Assembly: GCA_020631735.1 (NCBI GenBank)
Contig: CM036197.1
Location: 49,461,880 to 49,525,879, forward strand
Direction: 5' to 3'
DNA from: Saccharum officinarum
Taxonomy: Eukaryota; Streptophyta; Magnoliopsida; Poales; Poaceae
DNA: 64,000 nucleotides
In this document: positions 55,393 through 64,000 of the stretch, in pieces
Layout of the letters: each line of letters starts with the position of its first letter
Position numbering within the stretch: position 1 is the first letter of the stretch
Notes under the pieces: generated by a model
Told to the model about the DNA's origin: nothing
Database searches by the model: none
Seen by the model: only the letters and a program-made list of their open reading frames with translations
Made by a program: the position numbers and the translations under genes

Positions 55393-56965
55393 TTAAATAA
55401 TAGAAACAACTACAAGTCGCACCTCACTAATTTGCCAATGGCAAGTGCGGGAATTGTGGTCAAGTCTACCGCACTTGCCACACTCGTACTGCTCTGGGTC
55501 ATTAAGAAATGGTGTCGCTCTCCCACGTCGTGTTCTATCGGGTATCTGATCCATAACCATCCTGTGCCTCGTCCTCTTTCTAGAGCCCCGCTTGTCCCAA
55601 CGGTAAGCTGGATCTGCAACGTACGTTGGACCGTCGTATGGAGGCCACTCTCCAGGGTCCCGGAAAGGCACGAAGCGGGGCCTCCATGTTTGGACAAGCG
55701 TGTCGACATTGAACTCGCGAGGTATCCTAGCCTTAATATGGCTCTGAATCATTCATAATTTCATCAACCGCTTGGCAATGAGGGTAGATATCAACTGCCG
55801 ATGCTTTGTGCTGAGGTCATGTGAAGAACAAGTGTGTGGCCCGACAACTCTTATGATCTTTCACTTTCCGGAGACCTTTTGCTTCCTTGCACAAACCCTC
55901 TATGGACAACGTTCCTTGTCACAAACAACCGTGTAACGCCGCTCCACATGGGAATGCAGGACCTTGTACGGTCTCTTGCGTATCACTGCAAACGCCTGCA
56001 ACCACCTCTTCAATGCAGGGAGGTCATTGAAAACCCTCCCCTTCTCTATCTCCATACTAGGACCAGCCTCTGGAGCTTCCTGTAGCTCGTCTTCATGTCC
56101 TTCGGCACACGCCTGATCTGAATGAGTAAGATCACTGAACTCATGAACCACAGGATCACGGCGCCCGGAAAAAATACGCCTCAGCATCTCAACGTCACTC
56201 TTCGTGAGCCCTCCAACGGGACAATCATCGTTAGAATCAACAGCCCTTGCGATCTCATATGGCTCTGAATCATTCATAATTTCAACACTATTGGAGGCAC
56301 GGATTCCATCTCCAATCTGGACTTGAGCATCAGCAGGAGGAGCGCCCTCATTATCGGGAACGTCTCTTGCAACATAGCCACAAATAACAGAAGATGATAA
56401 GAAAAGTGGATGAAAAGAAGAGACTTAAGCTACAAAGATAAAACGATGCCTAATTGATACTTACTCGGATAATTCTGTGTCAAAGGGATCTCCTGAGGAG
56501 GATGTGCCACATCATTGGGGGTAGATTGCGCATCGAGAACGGTAGGCGGAACCTCTGCATCCACATCACGTTCCGGGATGGGAGGTTCAAAGTATGCCTG
56601 CTCACCCATTGGCGGGGACAACCCAAGAGGGATGTGATCAACGAGCACCCGATGCACAACCACGTCCAAACTTTGGAATTGGCTTTTCATAGCCGATCTC
56701 ACATAGTTGTCCCACTGATCTGCACACCCTATTGGGATCATCTTCCTTAGCATGTTGGGAGGGAAACCTAGGTGAAGTACACCCTCAACTATGATGCCAT
56801 CATCTCCATAGCAATGTACCTCCTACGAGCCCTTGCAGTCAACTCACTAAATGATGGCTTCTCATTGAATAGCACAGACACACTTTGCATGTCAACAAAC
56901 TCAACATATCCATAGCGATCTCGTTCCACAGTTCCTCCATGATATATGCCCACTAGGTTGTCCAT
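55393..56965 (-). pseudogene. Mutator-like transposase lacking its catalytic domain
   Basis: Starts MDNLVGIYHGGTVERDRYGY at 56965 and shifts frame near 56795. It continues through GFPPNMLRKMIPIGC, then (after an intron near 56440) an acidic linker and the MuDR N-terminal DNA-binding domain (NDLPALKRWLQAFAVIRKRPY, CDKERCP at about 55910-56010). TAG and other stops occur at about 55897 and 55860. The text then passes almost directly (55740) to the C-terminal part, FVPFRDPGEWPPY, with the CX2CX4HX4C knuckle CGKCGRLDHNSRTC at about 55425-55465. The several hundred residues of the DDE catalytic domain and SWIM region are missing. At the junction lies a 28-bp copy of sequence from 56257-56284. Confidence 0.75.
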
Positions 56966-57260
56966 CTAGTAAATACTAAGTAAATACTAAGTACTACTAA
57001 TATACACAAAAAGTAAATACTAAGTACTACTAACTACTAAGTATTCATAACTAATAACTACTACTAACTGCACAGTACTACTAACTAACTATGTCAAATA
57101 ACTATCCATGTAACTAACTATATAACTACTTAACTAACTAAATAACTAAGTACCTATATAAAGTATCCATCAATCTACATATCTATCTAAACATCTTTCT
57201 TCAAATCTTAATCTATAATACACTAACTAACTAGCTACATAACTAACTAACTATTGTTAT
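56966..57260. repeat. Low-complexity ACTA-rich stretch
   Basis: Consists of irregular repeats of 'aagtaaatactaagtacta' and 'taactaacta', just upstream of the transposase start. No gene. Confidence 0.75.
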
Positions 57261-57539
57261 GAATGAACAACAAAGTATTTTACCTTGTGAAGAAGCGGAG
57301 ATGCCGGCGCTTGGCAATGGAGGGACGGGCAGTAGCGCGCGGCCTCACCGGGTGTGCGGGCGCGGATGTGCGGGCGGATGGTGGTGTCGGCCGGCCGTGC
57401 GGCCGAGGCGGCGCCGCGCGGACGGCCGGTCGGCGGCACACGGCCGGCCAGGTGGGGCCGTGCGGGCGGGCCGGCAGCGGCACGCGGCCGGCCGGGCAGG
57501 GGCGCGGGGGGGCCGGGGGGCCGTAAGGGCCGGCGGCGG
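57261..57539. other. GC-rich block at the right edge of the Mutator-like element
   Basis: More than 75% G+C from about 57300 to 57539, rich in GGCCGG and GCGGCC. Open in several frames on both strands, which is expected from composition; no family features. It is cut by the gypsy LTR. Confidence 0.45.
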
Positions 57540-60500
57540 TGAAACGTCCTTGATTTCCACGAAGGGAAATCCACAGAAATGAAGTGTAAAATGATGAAAC
57601 ATTCTGTCAATTTTCCCAAATCTCAACGATACATAAAGTCATGCACGAATATCAGAGTACAATAGAGAGTTTTACATAATTATTCTCTTCGCCTCGCAGG
57701 GCGGAACACACTCACACAAGCATCCAGAATAGCATCCGATGTAGATAGCAGCGGAAAAAGATCATCGCCCTCGTAGTCGTACTCGGGCTCGAAACCTGTC
57801 AAAAATCTATCAGTACACTTGGTACTGGCCACACATCGCCCACCCTATGCTTGCAATGCTTTGTGGAAAGTGAAATGCATTGAGGGAAGTAGAAAGAGAC
57901 CTACTTAGGCTGTGGGTTTCCTATGCAAGTAGTTAATATTTTAATAAGATAATCCTCAGTTTTTAACTCATCTTACCCACACATTTTTCCAATCCCATCA
58001 CACACAACACATCTCATCTCACTCTCTCTCTCTAGACGACGAGATTGACTCCCGCTCAGATCTCGTCTCAACGGCCAAAGCCGGAATCCAACACAAAACC
58101 CGGAGGAAAGGTAGAAAGGACTCCTCTCTCTAATCAAGTGAAGCGTAGGTCATGGGAATGTCCATATCCGCGGACGCGGCTATACGTATAGATCGATCAA
58201 CTCTGCAGAGCATGTACACCTGGTAATCCACAAGATCGCCATCCTCGACGATCCGGCTCGTCTAGGCTGATTCCAACTGCCTTCCAACCGGTATAGTACC
58301 ACCCTACCACTCAGCCCTAGGCCACCCCGGCATCCACCGAAACGCTGAGACTGTGAGACATAGTACCGGGCCCCCAAGGTCACTATGCTGTCTTAGGAGG
58401 GTGTGGGTCCCCATGCCTGTACCTCCCTACACTATCACCTTCCAACCTAGTAGTAGTGGTATCGCCCTAGTCAGTCGGGTAATCGTCTCCTGCCCATCGG
58501 GAGCGAGTGGTATGCACGAAGGTCCATGGTTCCGGTTCTCAAGACATACCAGTCCTTAGGGTGACCAGACAGGATATCTTCTCCAGGGGGAAACACCGTC
58601 TTCCCCGTGCCACGATAGCACCTCCACCAGGGATAACCAACACCCCAGTTCACCTCACAATATACCCGCCATAGGTATCTCTCGTGAGGGATGCCCAGGT
58701 CGCACCCCTCCAGCAAGACTTGCCCCAAAGACTCGTCGTAGGATCCTGTCCAATCGACTCAACCCTCACCACTCACCCAAGACGCACGCCAAGATCTCCC
58801 TAGTTCTTTAGTCAGGTTTATCAAGTTCTCAGCACTATGTGACTTACACATATATGCCTCTCACTCACCGGCATCACATCACAGATATAATGCGTGTAAG
58901 AGTAAAAGCAGTAATATGTAACATGCGAGCATCTAGCCTAACAGCAGGGTGAGCAGGAGTAAGGTTACGACAAGGTAAAGGGCTCAAAGTAAAGCATCTA
59001 CCATGCAGCCTATCATCAATAATAATTTACAAAAAGTAAAGCGCTAGCAATTCTATATTTGCATGCGTAATAGGTTCTACGGAGATGGGTGGGGTGTGGC
59101 ACCTGGCAGGTCATCACCCAAATCCTCGCTGTAGTCAGGGTCGTACTCCTCAGTCAGCAGGTCCTCCGACTCTGTTAAACGTAACGTAGAGTCGCATTAA
59201 CGACTCCTATAGAGATCCACAAAGAAGCAACAGAAATTCAAAAGATCCAAATGCACTCAAACACAAGCCTAAGATGTAGAGCTTATTTTTAGAAAAAAAA
59301 AATTAGAGACTGGTTTGGTATTTTTCTAAGTTAAAATGAATAAGTTATGAATTTCTAAATATTAAATGATTTTCTGAAAAAGAAAAAGAAAAAGGAAATT
59401 TTAGGCAGTGACACGTGTCAAGCTCTGATTGGCCGAAACAGAGCGAGTCACTGACATGTGGGTCCCGTTGACTGGTCAACGGTCAATGGTCAACTTTGAC
59501 TGGGCCTAGACCGGGCTCGGTTGGGCCTGGGCTGGGTCGGATACGAGCTGGGTAGGGCCGGTCTGGGCCGGGCCGGGCCAGACACGTGTCGGCTCCTGGC
59601 TGTGCCACGTCGCGCTTCGGATTTGAAGATGGGCTCGGGTCCACGGAGTGTGGCTCACGATGGACGTGTGAGTGCGGGTCTGTGAACCGTAGACTCGATC
59701 TATGGTGAATCGAGTTCATCTGCCTTCTCCCTCTCTCGGTCCAGGTGCACCAGGTGCATGGACTAGCGTGGCTGTAGCTCCTCTTCCCTTGTTTCCCTTT
59801 TCCCCGGTCGCACTCTCACCGGCGGTGAGCAGCTGAGCTCGCGTTCTGAGGGCTCAAGGGCAAAATTCGTAGGCCCGAGGGCACCGTGTGGTCTCATGGA
59901 ACTCCTTAGAGGGGTCAACAGTGCGGATTGAAGTGTCTAGGGGGCTTGTTCATGGCGGTGGTGGCTCGGCCGGTATGGCGAGCGGCGGTAAGGCCTCCAC
60001 AGTTAATCCAGGGTCCAATTTGGCCCTTGGATTTTCAATTGGAAACATCAGCAAGGCTTTAAGGCCACTGTTGATGACTTCTCCATGTGGCAGAGCACGT
60101 GCCCTCGGTTGGGTGTGCGGCGGCGCTCCGGCACCTCCTCTGCTCCGGTGAGGCGAACGCATCCTGCGGCCGTCCATCCTCCTCTTCTCCAAACTTCAAG
60201 GGCGCGCCATGTCTAGCAGCACTGCTGGGTTTTCCCCAGTCTCTACCGTGTGGTGGCGGGTGGAACGGCCTCACCATGGCCAGGCTCTGGCCATGGCGAG
60301 CGCGCCCAGCGTTCGCGTGTGTAACCGGCGTTCTCGAGCGCGCGGTGGCTCGACATTGCCCCTTTCTTGAGAGTAGTGTGTGCACGTATGTGTGTGTAGT
60401 TGTGAACAAAGTTTGGGCCTCGACCTTGATCCTTCCCGGTACGGGAACGGTCATGGTGGCGCCCTTAGTTCGTGGCGGCGGCGGGCATGGTGTCTACGCA

Positions 60501-61841
60501 CTGTGGAAGCGGTGGTGCTGTGGACTCACTTGGTGTGGCAGTGAAGAGAGGATGGCAGTGCGGGCGATTCAACACAGTGACAAGGCAATGCCGTGCAGGG
60601 AGAACCGCAACGTCGACGTGGTCGTTCGGTCGACGCTCCGGGCTCCGGTGGCTTCTCGGCGGCTGGTGGCTCCGGTGGCGGCTTTCCCCCTCTTTCTCCC
60701 CTTCTTCCCCCTCCTCCCCTTTTCTTGGTTGTGGTGCGAAGTGGTGGCCACCGGGGTGGTGGCAGAGCGGATGGAGGGGGCTCGGGCACCCCGGGTGGCG
60801 CCTACTTGTAGGGGGCGGCGATCATGGGAAAGCGAGCGGTGGTGAAGGGGTTTGGGGCCATGTGGAGGCGATCAACGCGATTGTGCTAGGGTTTTGGAGC
60901 AATTGGAGTGGTGGGGTTTGAATTGGCGATGCCAATTTGATTCCCAGGCGGTTACGCTGGACATCGGTGGCAGGGCGCTCGGCAGGCCATGGCGACCGCG
61001 CACGCGGTGCGTAGGAAGAAGAGTGGGGTGTGCATGAGCAGTGGCGTGGCGCGCTTGCGGAGCGGGGCATGGTAGCTTGGCGTGCAAGGCGACCGGCAGG
61101 GGACAGGGGGAATCTCCCCTCGCCGTTTTCGTGACTCTGCTCCCTCCTTCCTCCTCCCTCTGTTTTCCGTCTCGGCGTGGCAGGGGAGAGGGAACGGATG
61201 AGGGAGATGACACCATGGGGCCAGCTGTCGGCGACGTGAGGTGAGCACGGTTACTGGGCCGGCCCACATGCGGGCGAGCGTGAGCGTCGCGTGAAGCAGG
61301 CTCGGCCGCGGGTTGGGCCAGCTCGCTGAGCTAGGCCAGCTATTGCTAAGGTGATGTTGTGCGGCTCGGGCTGGCTTGGCAGGTCGGCTTGGGAGGCCTG
61401 CCTAGCGAGGTTGGCCAGGCCAGATAAGTTTTTTCTTTTTCTGAATTATTTAGAAAGCTTTTCTATTTTGTTTCCTCTCCTTTATTCCCATTATGCCAAG
61501 GCATGTGTTTGCATACCAATATATTGCCTCCACTTGGTTAACACAATGGGGCCCACAAAAATATATTTTTGGTTTCCATCTATTTGATAGGTTTATATTT
61601 CTATATTTATTTACTTAAGCAATTAATTCAAGAAATGTTGTTGCTTTTAATTCAATTCAAAGAACATAAAATCCAACTCAAGCATGTGTGGTTAAATGCA
61701 AAGATGTAGATAGCTATTTTAGGTGCTACTTGTGCAACTAGGTTAGGTTCCCTATATGACACCTCACCAAACATAGGTTTATTTTAGAAAAAAAAATTGC
61801 AGTTGTGATTTTTGTTTCCTAGAAATTTCTGGGTTGTTACA
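57540..61841 (-). mobile_element. 3' LTR of the minus-strand gypsy element
   Basis: Read on the minus strand it starts TGTAACAACCCAGAAATTTC at 61841, directly after the polypurine tract, and ends GGAAATCAAGGACGTTTCA at 57540 (TG...CA). The length is 4302 bp. The 59.4-61.3 kb part is GC-rich and gives open frames on both strands (e.g. 60087-60845), which have no gene support; they lie in an LTR and lack any domain. The 5-bp target duplication cannot be tested because the other end is outside the window. Confidence 0.8.
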
Positions 61842-61857
61842 GTCCTCCCCCCTCACA
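61842..61857 (-). other. Polypurine tract of the minus-strand gypsy element
   Basis: GTGAGGGGGGAGGAC on the minus strand, directly before the LTR start. Confidence 0.75.
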
Positions 61858-64000
61858 GGAATCTCGTCCCGAGATTTAAGGTGTGGCATACCTTTCAAAG
61901 AGGTAGGGGTAAAGCATCCGGAGTTCGGACTCTTTCTCCCATGTAGCTTCCCGTTCTGTGTGGTTACTCCACTGATCCATGCACATGGGTATCACTGTGC
62001 TTCTAGTTTCCTTCTCAGCTCTGTCTAATATTAAGATTGGGTGCTCCTTGTACTCCAAGGTGTCCTGGATATCCAGTGCATCTGTGTGTACCTCTTGTTC
62101 TGGCAACTGCAAGCACTTGCGTAGCTGAGATACGTGAAACACTGGGTGTACTCCTGTTAACTCCTCAGGCAACTCCACCTTGTATGCTAACTTGCCAATC
62201 CTCTGACAAATCCTATAAGGTCCCACATACCTAGGTGCCAACTTTCCCTTCACATGAAATCTGATGGTACCTCGGAGTGGGGAGACCTTAAGATAGACAT
62301 AGTCCCCAACCTGAAACTCGAGGTCTCTCCGACGGTTATCTGCATAACTCTTCTGTCGGCTTTGGGCAATCCTCAGGTTCTCTCATACTTGGGCTACTCC
62401 TTCTTCGGCATCTTTGATCTTTGCGGGGCCAAAGAATGATCTCTCTCCCACTTCTGACCACATCAGAGGGGTTCTACACTTTCTGCCATACAGAGCCTCG
62501 AATGGTGACATCTTGAGGCTAGCTTGGTAGCTGTTGTTGTAAGAGAACTCTGCGTGGGACAAACTTTTCTCCCAATTGGTTCCATACTTCAAGACATAAG
62601 CTCGGAGCATATCCTCCAAAATCTGATTAACTCTCTCTGTCTGACCATCTGTCTGTGGGTGGTATGCGGTACTGTAGTCAAGTCGAGTCCCTATAGCCTT
62701 GTGGAGACTCTTCCAGAACTTGGACACGTATTGCGTACCACGATCAGACACTATGCTAGTGGGGGCTCCATGGAGTCTGAGAATGTGCTCGATGTACAGA
62801 TCTGCAAGCTTCTCAACTCTGTAGTCAGTCCTCACAGCTATGAAGTGAGCTACCTTGGTCAGTCGGTCAACGATCACCCAAATCGAGTCATGGCCCTTAG
62901 GAGTTCGAGGTAAACCTACTATAAAGTCTATGGATATGCTCTCCCATTTCCATACCGGAACGTCCAAGGGTTTAAGCAATCCGGCTGGTCTTTGATGCTC
63001 AGCCTTGACTCTATTGCAGATGTCGCATCGCGCGACATGCCCAGCAATATCTGCCTTCATGTTCTTCCACCAGAACTGTTTCTTTAGATCAGCATACATT
63101 TTGGTGCTTCCCGGGTGAATACAATACTTGGAGTCATGACCCTCTTCTAAGATTTCTCGCCGCAAGGCGGAATTAGATGGTACACAGATTCTATCCTTGT
63201 ACCAGTACACTCCTTGCTCATCCTCCCTGAACTCGGGGCACTTGCCCTTCTTCATGAGTTCTCAGATTTCCCAAATTTCCGGGCACTCCAGTTGAGCATT
63301 GCGGATCCGATCCTTGAGGTTGTATTGCATTCGAAGCTCGTTCAACATACCCCTGGGTAGGATTTCGAGACGAAGTTCACCCATTTCCTGACATAGCTCG
63401 GGTGGTACGGCTTCCATGGACAGATTGTGGCAATAGCTCTTTCGGCTCAAGGCATCAGCGACTACATTAGCCTTTCCCGGATGATAGTGAATCTCCAGGT
63501 CATAATCCTTTATAAGCTCAAGCCATCGGCGCTGTCTCATGTTTAGATCTTCTTGAGTGAAGAAGTACTTCAGGCTCTTGTGGTCGGTGTAGATATCACA
63601 CTTATTTCCGATCAAGTAGTGCCTCCATATCTTTAGGGCATGCACGACAGCGGCAAGCTCCAGATCATGGGTTGGGTAGCATTGCTCATGGTCCTTCAAC
63701 TGTCGGGACGCATAGGCAATGACCCTTCCATTTTGCATCAGAACACAACCAAGTCCCTGTCTAGATGCATCACAATAGACCACAAAGTCTTTCTGGATAT
63801 CGAGCAAGGCAAGAACAGGTGTGGTGGTAAGCTTCTGTTTCAGAGTCTGGAAGCTGTGCTCGCACTCGGGCGTCCATTCAAACTCATTAGTCTTCTTCAG
63901 CAGGTTAGTCATGGGCTTGGCTATCTTTGAGAAGTTCTCGATGAATCTGCGATAGTACCCAGCTAAACCAAGAAAACTGCGGACATCGGTCACATTGCGG
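61858..64000 (-). mobile_element. Gypsy chromovirus internal region, cut by the window edge
   Basis: The 3' half of the internal region of a second, better-preserved chromovirus. It shows the end of reverse transcriptase, RNase H, integrase and a chromodomain in one unbroken frame apart from two nonsense codons. The 5' LTR, gag and most of RT lie beyond 64000. Confidence 0.9.
61876..64000 (-). pseudogene. Gypsy pol: RT end, RNase H, integrase, chromodomain
   Basis: A single frame enters at the window edge with the RT thumb/connection ([17 protein letters not shown] at about 63980). RNase H follows (DFVVYCDAS at about 63775, [19 protein letters not shown] at about 63440), then the integrase zinc finger (HPGSTKMYADLKKQFWW...CDICNRVK at about 63120-62990). 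The catalytic core is DFIVGLPR...WVIVDRLTK, DRGTQYVSKFW, DGQTERVNQ, at about 62945-62630. The C-terminal module follows, then a chromodomain-like end (WSNHTEREATWEKESELR at about 61955-61900) with the final stop at 61876. Only two nonsense codons interrupt it, TGA at 63262-63264 and TGA at 62383-62385, both in contexts where CGA arginine is expected. All catalytic D, D, E residues of integrase are visible. Confidence 0.9.

Larger units (their letters stand above)
50150..57539. mobile_element. Mutator-like element with transposase, plant mobile domain and GRF genes
   Basis: A gene-bearing DNA transposon of the Mutator-like superfamily. Left subterminal repeats (50190-50330) are followed by a small + strand gene (50631-51318), a - strand GRF zinc-finger gene (51739-52440), a - strand plant mobile domain gene (52972-55307) and a - strand transposase remnant (55393-56965). 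The right end is cut by the gypsy element whose LTR starts at 57540, so the right terminal repeat cannot be seen. Association of plant mobile domain genes with Mutator-like transposases is established in plants. Scattered stops and frameshifts show that this copy is inactive. Confidence 0.75.

Noticed and set aside
60087..60845. 252-residue + strand ORF
   Set aside because: Lies inside the GC-rich part of a 4.3-kb LTR and overlaps other open frames on both strands; no recognisable domain.

Overview
This is a window of grass nuclear DNA, probably from the Panicoideae/Andropogoneae. The inference rests on plant-specific gene families, GC-rich monocot-style coding exons, very long nested Ty3/gypsy retrotransposons, dense Tourist- and Stowaway-like MITEs, and a Mutator-like element with a plant mobile domain gene. 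Most of the sequence is transposable element. Ordinary host genes occupy only about 10.8-19.1 kb.

Layout. (1) 1-7486: a decayed chromovirus-type gypsy element on the + strand, with an upstream coiled-coil ORF, gag, PR-RT-RNase H, integrase, chromodomain and the start of the 3' LTR. It ends at a 100-N assembly gap (7487-7586). (2) 7587-10837: intergenic DNA with a degenerate AT-rich repeat and one Tourist MITE. (3) 10838-19064: a gene island. It holds a family-1 UDP-glycosyltransferase broken by three single-base deletions (-), the seven-exon CCB4 gene for cytochrome b6f assembly (+), and a 12-exon small-RNA-degrading DEDDh nuclease of the SDN family (-). The UGT and CCB4 are divergent across about 350 bp; CCB4 and SDN are convergent. 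(4) 20.5-42.3 kb: a duplicated repeat unit whose second copy was split by a long solo gypsy LTR. That LTR was itself split by another solo LTR, a Stowaway MITE and a 12.1-kb Tat/Retand-like gypsy element. The unsplit copy at 20.5-21.2 kb preserves the empty site. (5) 42.3-50.0 kb: intergenic DNA packed with MITEs, including one MITE inside another. (6) 50.1-57.5 kb: a Mutator-like element carrying four genes: a transposase without its catalytic domain, a plant mobile domain gene, a GRF zinc-finger gene and a small + strand gene. (7) 57.5-64.0 kb: a younger chromovirus-type gypsy element on the - strand, entering from the right edge, with a complete 4.3-kb 3' LTR.

The three host genes have unrelated jobs: small-molecule glycosylation, thylakoid heme attachment and small-RNA turnover. 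They do not form a pathway. The remainder is a record of insertion, solo-LTR formation, CpG-type decay and abortive repair. The most unusual objects are the Tat-like element and the Mutator-like element. The first has lost PR-RT-RNase H, yet keeps an antisense gene with intact splice sites and LTRs built on 50-bp tandem repeats. The second has lost its catalytic core at a junction that contains a 28-bp copy of nearby sequence. No clearly new biological system is demonstrated by the sequence alone.
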